From DASSKP01 sp035695045 (GTDB taxonomy: Bacteria; Actinomycetota; Actinomycetes; JAFAQI01), in assembly GCA_035695045.1 (NCBI GenBank), contig DASSEX010000052.1, positions 1 through 64,000 of the forward strand: DNA of 64,000 bases, written 5' to 3'. The notes below the pieces were generated by a model. It had not been told where the DNA came from and ran no database searches. It worked only from the letters and a program-made list of their open reading frames with translations. The position numbers were made by a program, and so were the translations under genes. Of the stretch, positions 33,770 through 42,085 are shown in pieces; position 1 is the first letter of the stretch, and every line of letters starts with the position of its first letter.

Positions 33770-34663
33770 ATGCGGGACGGGTGGGGCGGGCGTCTACGGT
33801 TGACGGCTGTGAGCTGGGGGCTTGCCGGCGCGTTCGCGGCTGCTGTCGCCTACGGCGCCGCCACGGTGCTGCAGGCGATCGGCGCGCGCAGTCTCGGTCG
33901 GGCGAGCGGACCGGGCGCCCGCCTGATGTTCCGGCTGTTGCACTCCATCCCGTACGTCGTCGGCCTCGGCCTCGACCTGCTCGGCTTCGTGTTGTCACTC
34001 GCGGCCCTGCGATCGCAACCGCTGTTCATCGTGCAGGCGATCGTCGCGTCGAGCCTTGCGGTGACGGCGATCCTCGCGGTGATCGCACTGAACGCTCGAC
34101 TGGCGCCGCTCGAATGGTTCGCACTGGCCCTCGTCACCGCTGGACTGACATCCCTCGCGCTTTCGGCGAACGACCAGCCCGGTGCGAAGGTCGACTTCGG
34201 CGGCCGGCTCGCGCTGTTCGTCGGGGTCGTGGTCGTCGGAACGGTGTCGGCGGCGCTGGCGAAGCGGCGGATGCGCCGGGGCAGCGACGCGTGGGCGCTG
34301 GGAGTCATGGCCGGACTGATGTACGGCGCCGGCGGGGTCGGGGCTCGTGTCCTTGCCAACCCGCATTCGCTGCGAGGGCTCGTGAGCGACCCAGCGCTGT
34401 GGGCGATGGCCTTCGCGGGCATCCTCGGCCTGCTGCTGTTCGCGATGGCGTTGCAGCGGGGCCGCGTCACTGTTGCCACGTCGACGACCGTGGTGACCCA
34501 GACGCTGGCGCCCGCGGCACTCGGCATCTCACTGCTGCACGACCGCCCCGCGCACGGACGCGCCACGCTCGCTGCGATCGGCTTCGCGGTCACGGTCGTG
34601 GGCTCGGTGCTTCTCGCCCGCTACGGCGAAGCGCCCACGGGCGTAGGAGAACTCGCGGCGTGA
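33770..34663 (+). CDS. DMT/EamA-like multi-pass membrane protein
   Basis: A 297-residue protein with about nine to ten hydrophobic segments from residue 14 to the end, arranged like drug/metabolite transporters. A GGAG at 33761-33764 supports ATG 33770. It lies between ku and ligD. From memory, genes of this kind also occur next to NHEJ genes elsewhere in actinobacteria, but no functional link is known. The substrate is unknown. Confidence 0.75.
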   Translation: MRDGWGGRLRLTAVSWGLAGAFAAAVAYGAATVLQAIGARSLGRASGPGARLMFRLLHSIPYVVGLGLDLLGFVLSLAALRSQPLFIVQAIVASSLAVTAILAVIALNARLAPLEWFALALVTAGLTSLALSANDQPGAKVDFGGRLALFVGVVVVGTVSAALAKRRMRRGSDAWALGVMAGLMYGAGGVGARVLANPHSLRGLVSDPALWAMAFAGILGLLLFAMALQRGRVTVATSTTVVTQTLAPAALGISLLHDRPAHGRATLAAIGFAVTVVGSVLLARYGEAPTGVGELAA

Positions 34664-34674
34664 GCGGGTAGGGC

Positions 34675-36162
34675 GTGGTCGTGGCCGAAGCGGAGCTCAG
34701 CACATATCGGAGCAAGCGCGACGCCGCGCGCACGCCCGAACCCGTCCCTCCCCCCGGCCCGTTGCCACGCGGCAACGACGACACCTTCGTCATCCAGGAG
34801 CACCACGCGACGGCACTGCACTGGGACTTCCGGCTGGAGCGCGACGGCGTACTGGTCTCCTGGGCCGTCCCGAAGGGTCTTCCGACCGACCCGAAGGCCA
34901 ACCATCTCGCCGTGCACACCGAGGACCACCCGGTGAGCTATGCGTCGTTCGAGGGGGACATCCCTGAAGGCGAGTACGGCGGCGGCAAGGTCATCCTCTG
35001 GGACCGCGGCACCTACGAGTGCGAGAAATGGACCGACCGCGAGGTGAAGGTCGTCCTCCACGGCAACAAGGTCTCCGGCCGCTACGTGCTCTTCCGCACC
35101 GACAAGCTCGGCGGCAAGGACAAGCGTGGACGCGACTGGATGGTGCACCGGATGGACCCGCCGCCCGAGGACTTCACACCGATGCCGACCTTGATCAAGC
35201 CGATGCTGGCGGTGTTGAGGGACGACGTACCGGCCGACGACGACAAGTGGGCCTACGAGTTCAAGTGGGACGGCGTGCGCGCCACCGTCTACATCGAGGG
35301 CGGGCGGCCGCGCGTGCTGTCGCGCAACGACCGTGACGTCACCAGCTCCTACCCGGAGCTGCGAGCGCTCGCCGCGTCGTTGAGCGCGCGCCAGGTCGTG
35401 CTCGACGGCGAGATCGTCGCGATGGACGAGCAGGGCCGGCCGTCGTTCGGCGCCCTGCAGTCGCGCATGCACGTCACCAACGCGGCGCAGGTACGACGCC
35501 TCGTGGACACCACGCCCGTCACCTATCTCGTCTTCGACGTGCTCTATCTGGACGGACGCTCCCTGCTCGACGTGCCCTATGTCGAGCGGCGCGAGATCCT
35601 CGAGTCGTTGCAGCTGTCCGGACCGTCCTGGCAGACGCCGCCGCACTTCCGCGGCGGCGGCGCCAGGGATCACGTCGGCAAAGCCGTCTTCGCTGCATCG
35701 CGCGAACAAGGTCTCGAGGGCATCATCGCCAAGCGCCTCGATGCGAGGTACTTCGCGGGCAAGCGCAGCGACTGCTGGCTCAAGGTCAAGAACCTGCGCA
35801 CGCAGGAGGTCGTGATCGGCGGCTGGAAACCCGGCGAGGGAAGGCGCAAGGGAGCGATCGGATCGCTGCTCCTGGGCGTTCCCGGTGCCGACGGGCTCGA
35901 CTACGTCGGTCACGTCGGCACCGGCTTCACCGACAAGATGCTGCGCGAGCTCGAGGCCGACCTGGCGCCGTTGCGCCGTGACGACTCGCCGTTCGCGACG
36001 ACCGTTCCGCGCGAGCACTCGCGCGACGCGCAGTGGGTCGAGCCGGCGATCGTCGGCGAGGTCGCGTTCTCGGAGTGGACCCGCGACGGCCGGCTGCGTC
36101 ATCCCGCCTGGCGTGGACTACGACCGGACAAGGCCGTCGCCGAGGTGACCCGTGAGTCCTAG
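34675..36162 (+). CDS. ligD: LigD phosphoesterase-ligase protein
   Basis: A 495-residue NHEJ enzyme. An N-terminal 3'-phosphoesterase domain (residues about 30-165) has FVIQEHHATALHWDFRLE, with candidate catalytic residues H44, H49, D51 and R53. An ATP-dependent ligase domain follows; its adenylated lysine is K197 in EFKWDGVRA. VLDGEIVA, QGLEGIIAKR and CWLKVKN are further ligase motifs. It trims damaged 3' ends and seals breaks held by Ku. The polymerase domain of full-length LigD is absent and is encoded by the next gene, whose start overlaps this stop by 11 bp. Confidence 0.93.
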   Translation: MVVAEAELSTYRSKRDAARTPEPVPPPGPLPRGNDDTFVIQEHHATALHWDFRLERDGVLVSWAVPKGLPTDPKANHLAVHTEDHPVSYASFEGDIPEGEYGGGKVILWDRGTYECEKWTDREVKVVLHGNKVSGRYVLFRTDKLGGKDKRGRDWMVHRMDPPPEDFTPMPTLIKPMLAVLRDDVPADDDKWAYEFKWDGVRATVYIEGGRPRVLSRNDRDVTSSYPELRALAASLSARQVVLDGEIVAMDEQGRPSFGALQSRMHVTNAAQVRRLVDTTPVTYLVFDVLYLDGRSLLDVPYVERREILESLQLSGPSWQTPPHFRGGGARDHVGKAVFAASREQGLEGIIAKRLDARYFAGKRSDCWLKVKNLRTQEVVIGGWKPGEGRRKGAIGSLLLGVPGADGLDYVGHVGTGFTDKMLRELEADLAPLRRDDSPFATTVPREHSRDAQWVEPAIVGEVAFSEWTRDGRLRHPAWRGLRPDKAVAEVTRES

Positions 36163-37072
36163 TGCACAGAAGGTCGCTGTAGAGGTCGACGGCCGGCAGC
36201 TGACGCTGTCCAACCTCGACAAGGTGCTCTATCCCGACGCCGGCTTCACCAAGGGTGAGGTCATCGACTACTACACGCGCATCGCCACCGTGCTGCTGCC
36301 GCACGTGCAGGACCGTCCACTGACCTTCAAGCGCTATCCCGAAGGAGTCGAGGGCGGCTTCTTCTTCGCGAAGAACGCGCCGTCACACACACCGGACTGG
36401 GTGCGGACGGTCACGCTGCCGTCGCCGGGCTCGACGAAGAACCGCGACACCATCAACTATCCGGTGATGTGCGACCTGCCGACGCTGGTGTGGGCGGCCA
36501 ACCTCGCCGCACTCGAGCTGCACGTGCCGATGTGGCGGGTCACCCGCGCCGGCAAGGCGAAGCACCCCGACATGATGGTCTTCGACCTCGACCCCGGCCC
36601 GCCGGCGACCATCGTCGAGTGCTGTGAGGTCGCGGGACACGTGCGCGGGCTCCTGGCCGATGACGGCTTGACGGCGTACCCGAAGACCAGCGGCTCGAAG
36701 GGGCTCCAGCTCTACGTCCCGCTCGACGAGAAGGCGCCGTGGGAGGACGTCCACGGCTACGCGCGCAAGCTGGCGCAACAGCTCGAGAAGGAGCATCCGA
36801 AGCTCGTCGTCTGGAACATGAAGAAGGAGCTGCGCACCGGCAAGGTCCTCGTCGACTGGTCGCAGAACAACGCTGCGAAGACGACGGTCGCGGTCTACTC
36901 GCTCCGCGCCCGACCGATGCCGACGGTCTCTACGCCCGTCACCTGGGATGAAGTAGAAGCCTGCGAGAGCCCGGACGACCTGCGCTTCACGTCAGCCGAC
37001 GTGCTTCGTCGCGTCGAGGAGTACGGCGACCTGTTCGCGCCGACCCTCGAGCGCAACCAAGGTCTGCCGTAG
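36152..37072 (+). CDS. LigD polymerase (primase-like) protein
   Basis: A 306-residue stand-alone LigD polymerase domain of the archaeo-eukaryotic primase superfamily. It opens with LTLSNLDKVLYPDAG and contains RPLTFKRYPEG, the catalytic metal-binding MVFDLDPGP, SGSKGLQLYVP and LVDWSQNNAAKTTVA. It adds nucleotides, often ribonucleotides, at broken ends before ligation. GTG 36152 lies inside the end of the preceding gene, which implies coupled translation. Together the two genes supply all three LigD activities as separate chains. Confidence 0.93.
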   Translation: MSPSAQKVAVEVDGRQLTLSNLDKVLYPDAGFTKGEVIDYYTRIATVLLPHVQDRPLTFKRYPEGVEGGFFFAKNAPSHTPDWVRTVTLPSPGSTKNRDTINYPVMCDLPTLVWAANLAALELHVPMWRVTRAGKAKHPDMMVFDLDPGPPATIVECCEVAGHVRGLLADDGLTAYPKTSGSKGLQLYVPLDEKAPWEDVHGYARKLAQQLEKEHPKLVVWNMKKELRTGKVLVDWSQNNAAKTTVAVYSLRARPMPTVSTPVTWDEVEACESPDDLRFTSADVLRRVEEYGDLFAPTLERNQGLP

Positions 37073-37098
37073 GGCGACGGCCGCAGGTGTGGAGGCGC

Positions 37099-37755
37099 TC
37101 AGCCTGACGCGAGCTTGACGAGAGGGGATTCGTCGAACTCGTCGAGGAGATGCTTCACGTCGCGGTAGATCGCGATCGCTCCTGCGTCGCGTAGATCGTG
37201 CTCGGGGATGCCGCCGCTCAGGACGGCGACGCAGTCGAGACCGGCCCGCTTCGCAGCTTCGACGTCCCAGACCGTGTCGCCGACGAACAACGCTTCGTCC
37301 GCGGACAGGCCAGCCTTGTCCAGGGCCGTCTGGACGATGTCCGGGTCCGGCTTCGACTCCTCGACGTCGTCCTTGCTGGTCAGCTCGTCGATCGCGTCCT
37401 CCGCGTCGAGAGCGTCGCGAAGGTGTTTCGCCTCTTTCGCGGAGGCGCTCGTCGCCAGTACGACAGCGAGCCCTGCCTTCTTCGTCGCGCGAAGAAGGTC
37501 GGCGGCACCGTCGAACGGGGTCAGCTCGTGCAGAAACGGCCCGTAGAAGTCCGTGTGTGCGTTGGCAACGTCCTCGTCGGCATGACCGAGGACGCTCTCG
37601 ACGAAACGATCGGAGCCCTGCCCGACGGTCTCGTGCAGCTTGCGCATCGGCACCCGATGTCCGTTCGCGCGAAGTGCACGGGCCCATGCGACGACGTGCA
37701 GATAGTTGGTGTCGACGAGCGTGCCGTCGACGTCGAAGAGGATTCCGGCGGGCAT
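37099..37755 (-). CDS. HAD-superfamily phosphatase
   Basis: A 218-residue haloacid-dehalogenase hydrolase. Motif I is LFDVDGTLVDT (nucleophile and general-acid Asp). The cap helix region contains GQGSDRFVESVLG. Motif II is VVLATSAS, motif III the lysine in EESKPDPD, and motif IV FVGDTVWDVEAA. It resembles phosphoglycolate phosphatase or beta-phosphoglucomutase-type enzymes; the substrate is unknown. It is divergent from the 72-residue gene at 37790. Confidence 0.87.
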   Translation of the reverse strand: MPAGILFDVDGTLVDTNYLHVVAWARALRANGHRVPMRKLHETVGQGSDRFVESVLGHADEDVANAHTDFYGPFLHELTPFDGAADLLRATKKAGLAVVLATSASAKEAKHLRDALDAEDAIDELTSKDDVEESKPDPDIVQTALDKAGLSADEALFVGDTVWDVEAAKRAGLDCVAVLSGGIPEHDLRDAGAIAIYRDVKHLLDEFDESPLVKLASG

Positions 37756-37789
37756 GTGTCCTGCCTACCCGCACGGGTACGGCGCAGAC

Positions 37790-38008
37790 ATGACCGGTGT
37801 TCCCGCTGCCGACCTGAACGACGACGACCTCGAGCGCGAGCTCACGCATCTGCACGAGACCCGGCACGAGACGTTCCTGCACGGGACCGAAGATGCGCTC
37901 GACAACCACACCGAGCGGATGTTCGCCTTGGAGAAGGAGTACCTCCGCCGATTTCCCGATCGAGTGCTCCCCGACCCTCGGCGCGTTCGGGCGACCCGGC
38001 ATTCTTGA
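37790..38008 (+). CDS. small conserved actinobacterial protein (DUF6158-like)
   Basis: A 72-residue charged helical protein starting MTGVPAADLNDDDLERELTH and containing HETRHETFLHGTEDALDNHT and YLRRFPDRV. The pattern of two helices ending in YLRRFP recalls the actinobacterial DUF6158 family, recognised from memory. No function is known. The start is ATG 37790. Confidence 0.7.
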   Translation: MTGVPAADLNDDDLERELTHLHETRHETFLHGTEDALDNHTERMFALEKEYLRRFPDRVLPDPRRVRATRHS

Positions 38009-38053
38009 GGCAAGGGCGCCGACGGTGCCGACGACCTGGTGAGAGGACCGCAC

Positions 38054-38308
38054 ATGCCGGACTCGGAGACGCCCGGGGCCGACGCTCTCGAGCAGTCGCA
38101 GGACCCGTCCGACGCACAATCCGCCGTGGGCGGTGACGTGCCACAGGTCGCCCTGGAGGCGCCGGAGGCCGACGCAGTCGAGCAGCAGACCTCGTTGCGC
38201 GACGACGACAGCGACGTGACGCAGCGCGATGCGTCGTGGGACGCGGACGAGGGAGACCTCGCCGAGTCGGCTCGTGAGGTCGGGTACGACGACGAGGACT
38301 ACCGCTAG
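38054..38308 (+). CDS. small acidic protein with repeated ADALEQ-type motif
   Basis: An 84-residue, strongly acidic and probably disordered protein. A short motif is repeated: GADALEQSQD near the N-terminus and EADAVEQQTS mid-protein. It ends in YDDEDYR. GAGAGGA upstream supports ATG 38054. Similar small acidic proteins with this motif are common in actinobacteria, but their role is unknown. It is 45 bp after the previous gene on the same strand. Confidence 0.65.
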   Translation: MPDSETPGADALEQSQDPSDAQSAVGGDVPQVALEAPEADAVEQQTSLRDDDSDVTQRDASWDADEGDLAESAREVGYDDEDYR

Positions 38309-38348
38309 CTGCGCGCTCCGGGATCCCGCGCTGGATACGCTCCTGCGC

Positions 38349-38999
38349 GTGGCTCTCTCCCGCGCGAAGCACGACACCTCCCCGGGCGGCGCGCGGGCCG
38401 GGCGACTCCCGCGCTCGGCGCGCCGCAAACAGCTGCTCGGCGCGGCGCAGGAGATCTTCGTCGCCAACGGCTATCACGCGGCGGCGATGGACGACATCGC
38501 CGAACGTGCCGGTGTCTCGAAGCCGGTTCTCTACCAGCACTTTCCGGGCAAGCTCGACCTCTACCTTGCGCTTCTCGACCAGCACGTCGAGGTGCTCGGC
38601 GAACGGGTGCGCAGCGCCCTCGCGGCGACGGACGACAACCGTCAGCGGGTGGCCGGCTGCATCGAGGCCTACTTCGACTTCGTCGACGACCCCGGGGGCG
38701 CGTTCCGCCTCGTCTTCGAGTCGGACCTGCGCAACGAACCTGCGGTGCGCGAGCGGGTCGAGCGATCGCTGCAGATCTCCGTCGACGCGCTCGCCGACAC
38801 GATCGCGCGCGACACTGGTCTCGTCCGCGAGGAGGCACAACTGCTGTCGTGCGGCCTCGCCGGGCTCGCGGAGGTCAGCGCCCGGTGGTGGCTCGCCGCC
38901 GAGGGCCAGGTCTCGAAAGAGCGCGCGGTCTCTCTGCTGAGCGGACTGGCCTGGCGCGGGATCAGCGGATACCCGCGTGTGTCCGACGCGTCGTCGTAG
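38349..38999 (+). CDS. TetR-family transcriptional regulator
   Basis: A 216-residue TetR-type repressor. The N-terminal helix-turn-helix is clear (RRKQLLGAAQEIFVANGYHA, then DDIAERAGVSKPVLYQHFPG). The C-terminal ligand-binding helices include RVAGCIEAYFDFVDDPGG. Its position before DUF3107 corresponds to Rv3208. The regulated genes and ligand are unknown. It starts at GTG 38349. Confidence 0.88.
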   Translation: MALSRAKHDTSPGGARAGRLPRSARRKQLLGAAQEIFVANGYHAAAMDDIAERAGVSKPVLYQHFPGKLDLYLALLDQHVEVLGERVRSALAATDDNRQRVAGCIEAYFDFVDDPGGAFRLVFESDLRNEPAVRERVERSLQISVDALADTIARDTGLVREEAQLLSCGLAGLAEVSARWWLAAEGQVSKERAVSLLSGLAWRGISGYPRVSDASS

Positions 39000-39016
39000 C
39001 GGCTAGGGTCTGTCGC

Positions 39017-39244
39017 ATGGAGGTCAGGATCGGCGTCAAGGGCGCCGCACGCGAGCTCGCCCTCGACAGCAACCAGAGCGCGGACGACATCCAGAAGGCT
39101 GTCGACGCGGCGCTCAAGGACGGGACGCCGACGGTCACCTTCACCGACGAGAAGGGCCGGCGCATCGTCGTCGCGTCCGACAAGCTCGCCTACGTCGAGA
39201 TCGCCGAGAGCGAAGGCCGCCGGGTCGGCTTCGGCGCCCTCTAG
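39017..39244 (+). CDS. DUF3107 family protein
   Basis: A 75-residue protein (MEVRIGVKGAARELALDSNQ), the counterpart of the M. tuberculosis TB9.4 protein beside the TetR gene. It is a compact alpha/beta protein of unknown function and highly conserved in actinobacteria. ATG 39017 lies 17 bp after the tetR stop, so the two are probably co-transcribed. The longer upstream frame overlaps tetR and is rejected. Confidence 0.9.
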   Translation: MEVRIGVKGAARELALDSNQSADDIQKAVDAALKDGTPTVTFTDEKGRRIVVASDKLAYVEIAESEGRRVGFGAL

Positions 39245-39307
39245 TCGCTCACGCTCCGCATCCGCCTCGTTGCTTTGAGGGGTCATCCGGCGGGGCATAA
39301 CTCCGGC

Positions 39308-39565
39308 ATGTTGATTCTCTGGCTCATCATCACCGGTCTCATCGTCGGCGCGATCGCGCGCCTCGTCGTCCCGGGCCGCAACCCGATCGGGATCCTGATG
39401 ACGATCCTGCTGGGGATCGTGGGCGCACTGGCCGGCGGGTTCATCGCGCACGCCATCGGTGCGGGCGCCCTCATCCAGTTCATCTTGGCCGTCGTCGTCG
39501 CCGCGGTGCTCGTTGCTTTCGTGACCGGCGCGCGTGGCGGCCGGCGTCGTACCGGCCTCATCTGA
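39308..39565 (+). CDS. GlsB/YeaQ/YmgE-family stress membrane protein
   Basis: An 85-residue protein with three hydrophobic helices. The family signature GAIARLVVPGRNPIGILMT and a glycine-rich segment LLGIVGALAGGFIA are present. Members are small inner-membrane proteins linked to envelope or acid stress; the mechanism is unknown. ATG 39308 is preferred over an upstream start at 39275. Confidence 0.85.
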   Translation: MLILWLIITGLIVGAIARLVVPGRNPIGILMTILLGIVGALAGGFIAHAIGAGALIQFILAVVVAAVLVAFVTGARGGRRRTGLI

Positions 39566-39573
39566 CCCAGCCG

Positions 39574-40248
39574 TCAGGCAGCCAGGCCGAGCGCAGCCAT
39601 GCGCTCGGCGTGGCGCTGGGTGAGCCGCGCCAGCAGCTCACCGACGGCCGCCAGGTCGCCGGTGCCGCCCACGATGAGCCTCGCAAGCGCGTCGCGGTCG
39701 ACAGCGACGCGCTGGGCCTGGACGAGCGCCTCACCGACCAGCCGCCGCGCCCACAGCGCGAGCCGCCCCGCGACCGCCGGGTCGGCCATGATGGCCGACC
39801 GCACGTGCTCGACGGCGAACGCGGCGTGGCCGGTGTCGTCGAGAACGCTGAGCACGAGGTCGCGGCTGTCGTCGTCGACGTACGCCGCCACCTCTCGGTA
39901 GAAGTCCGCGGCGATGCCGTCACCGACATAGGCCTTGACGAGACCTTCGAGCCAGTCCGCGGGAGCGGTCGAGTCGTGAAAGGCGTCCAGCGGCTCGACG
40001 AACGGCTCCATGATCTTGCCGGCGTCCGCACCGAGCTCCGTGATCCGGTCGCGCAGCCTGCGGAAGTGGCCGAACTCCGCGACCGCCATCGCGCCGAGTG
40101 CTGCCTTGTCCGAGACCGTCGGCGCCAGCCGCGCGTCGTCCGCGAGCCGCTCGAACGCGATCAGCTCGCCGTAGGCGAGGACCCCGAGCAGGTCGAGCAG
40201 CGCCTCCCGACGCTCGTGGTCGGTCATCGGGTCGGTCCAGTCGGCCAT
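39574..40248 (-). CDS. ferritin-like (MiaE-type) helical protein
   Basis: A 224-residue all-helical protein. Candidate di-iron ligands appear in AYGELIAFERLADDA, AVAEFGHFRRLRD (ExxH), IAADFYREVA and GHAAFAVEHVRSA. The fold resembles the tRNA-hydroxylating MiaE group within the ferritin-like superfamily. Its place beside rhlE matches Rv3210c. The reaction is not established. It is divergent from rhlE with a 169-bp gap. Confidence 0.75.
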   Translation of the reverse strand: MADWTDPMTDHERREALLDLLGVLAYGELIAFERLADDARLAPTVSDKAALGAMAVAEFGHFRRLRDRITELGADAGKIMEPFVEPLDAFHDSTAPADWLEGLVKAYVGDGIAADFYREVAAYVDDDSRDLVLSVLDDTGHAAFAVEHVRSAIMADPAVAGRLALWARRLVGEALVQAQRVAVDRDALARLIVGGTGDLAAVGELLARLTQRHAERMAALGLAA

Positions 40249-40258
40249 CGGCCGCAGC

Positions 40259-40282
40259 CTATCCGCGTCGCAGAACGGATAG
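40259..40282. promoter_or_regulatory. 7-bp inverted repeat between the ferritin-like gene and rhlE
   Basis: CTATCCG (40259-40265) and CGGATAG (40276-40282) form a perfect dyad with a 10-base spacer. It lies 10 bp upstream of the ferritin-like start and 135 bp upstream of rhlE. This placement suits an operator, and TAGACT beside it could be a -10 for rhlE. The remaining rhlE leader is a C/G-rich stretch without a clear hairpin. No regulator is known. Confidence 0.3.
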
Positions 40283-40417
40283 ACTGTTGTGACGGTGAGG
40301 TGCCAACCGGCATCGACCACCATGAACTGACGCGGAGACCGCGTTCCGGCCCCCCGCCCCGGCGGGTGCGGGCCATGACACAGCTGCACCACGGTCTCTG
40401 CACGACGAGGGAGTCCG

Positions 40418-41959
40418 TTGCAGAAGACCTTTGCCGACCTGGGCGTCGCCGACGACATCGTCTCGGCCCTGGCGGCTCATCAGATCATCAACCCGTTCCC
40501 GATCCAGTCGCTCGCGATCCCGCTGGCGATCAAGGACCATGACCTCATCGGCCAGGCCCGCACCGGCACCGGCAAGACGATGGGCTTCACGGTCCCGATC
40601 CTGCACAAGATCGACTCACCCGGTGACGGCAAGCCGCAGGCGCTCGTCGTCGTCCCGACCCGCGAGCTCGCCTCACAGGTCACCCGCGACATCGACATGG
40701 CCGGCGCCAACCGCGGCACCCGCGTCCTGACCGTCTATGGCGGTCGCGCCTACGAGCCGCAGCTCGAGGCACTGCGCAAGGGAGTCGACGTCGTCGTCGG
40801 CACGCCGGGCCGACTGCTCGACCTGGCCGGCCAGCGAGCGCTCGACCTGTCGCAGATCAAGATCCTCGTGCTCGACGAGGCCGACGAGATGCTCGACCTC
40901 GGCTTCCTTCCGGATGTCGAGCGGATCGTCGCGCTGGTCCCGCAGAAGCGACAGACGATGCTGTTCTCGGCCACGATGCCGGGGCCCGTCATCGCGTTGT
41001 CCCGTCGCTACCTCAGCCACCCCACGCATGTGCGCGCCGAGTCCCCGGACGAGTCCGCGACGGTTCCGACGACCAGCCAGTTCGTCTTCCGCACGCATCA
41101 CCTCGACAAGCCCGAGGTGCTCGCCCGGCTCCTGCAGGCAGAGGGGCGCGGCCTCTGCATGGTGTTCACGCGCACCAAGCGATCCGCCGACCGGATCGCC
41201 GAAGACCTGACCGCGCGTGGCTTCGCCGCGGCTGCGGTGCACGGTGACCTCGGTCAAGGTGCGCGCGAGCGGGCCCTACGCGCCTTCCGCAACGGCAAGG
41301 TCGACGTCCTCGTCGCGACCGATGTCGCGGCCCGCGGCATCGACATCGCCGGCGTCACCCACGTCGTCAACTACGAGTGCCCGGACGACGAGAAGGCCTA
41401 CGTCCACCGCATCGGCCGCACCGGTCGCGCGGGTGAGACCGGCACGGCGATCACGTTCGTCGACTGGGAGGACGGCTATCGCTGGGGGATGATCAACAAA
41501 GCCCTCGACCTGCCCTTCCCGGAGCCGGAGGAGACCTACTCGACCTCCGACTACCTCTACGAGGAGCTCGAGATCCCGCGCACCGCGACCGGCAAGCTGC
41601 CGCGCGCCCAGCGCACCCGTGAGGGCCTCGACGCCGAGGCGGTCGAGGACCTCGGCGAGACCGGCCGCAAGCGCCCCCCGCAGCGCAGCGGTGGTCGCGG
41701 CGAGCACGACCGGGGTCGTGGTGGAAGCAGTTCGGGTGAGCGCTCCGCCGAGGGTGAGCCGCGCCGTCGACGTCGTACGCCGTCCAGCTCCTCCTCCGGG
41801 CCGTCGAACGGGCCGGCGGAGTCGTCGTCCGCCGACGGCCAGGGCAGCAGCGGCGACGCCCCACGCCGGCGGCGCCGGCGCCGCCGGGTCAACGGCGCCG
41901 AGCGCAGCGAAACCGCAACGAGCGACGGCGGCGCCCCCGCCGCCGAAACCTCCGGTTGA
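40418..41959 (+). CDS. rhlE: DEAD-box RNA helicase RhlE
   Basis: A 513-residue DEAD-box helicase. In order: the Q motif (FADLGVADDIV to FPIQ), motif I ARTGTGKT, motif II LDEADEML, motif III SAT, then VATDVAARGIDI and motif VI HRIGRTGRAG. The last 120 residues are a disordered, basic Arg/Gly/Ser-rich tail expected to bind RNA. It probably unwinds structured RNA in ribosome assembly or cold stress. It starts at TTG 40418 with GAGGGAG upstream, and family members begin at the same place. Its stop codon lies within palindrome copy 4. Confidence 0.93.
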   Translation: MQKTFADLGVADDIVSALAAHQIINPFPIQSLAIPLAIKDHDLIGQARTGTGKTMGFTVPILHKIDSPGDGKPQALVVVPTRELASQVTRDIDMAGANRGTRVLTVYGGRAYEPQLEALRKGVDVVVGTPGRLLDLAGQRALDLSQIKILVLDEADEMLDLGFLPDVERIVALVPQKRQTMLFSATMPGPVIALSRRYLSHPTHVRAESPDESATVPTTSQFVFRTHHLDKPEVLARLLQAEGRGLCMVFTRTKRSADRIAEDLTARGFAAAAVHGDLGQGARERALRAFRNGKVDVLVATDVAARGIDIAGVTHVVNYECPDDEKAYVHRIGRTGRAGETGTAITFVDWEDGYRWGMINKALDLPFPEPEETYSTSDYLYEELEIPRTATGKLPRAQRTREGLDAEAVEDLGETGRKRPPQRSGGRGEHDRGRGGSSSGERSAEGEPRRRRRTPSSSSSGPSNGPAESSSADGQGSSGDAPRRRRRRRRVNGAERSETATSDGGAPAAETSG

Positions 41960-42016
41960 GTGCGACGTAATCCCCCTTGGCGCACGCCGTCCAAGGGGGA
42001 TTACGTCGCACTCAAC
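41955..42016. repeat. palindromic intergenic element, copy 4
   Basis: Arms 41955-41977 and 41994-42016 are identical in sequence to copy 1 and pair perfectly. The stem extends inward by TGG/CCA to a 10-base loop. The TGA stop of rhlE (41957-41959) is part of the left arm. The next gene on the same strand begins 69 bp later. Confidence 0.92.
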
Positions 42017-42085
42017 ACCCGGGTGGCCGGTCAAGAGGCTGTTTCGCAGGACCGATATTCACGCTGAACCCGGGAGGAGCCCAGC

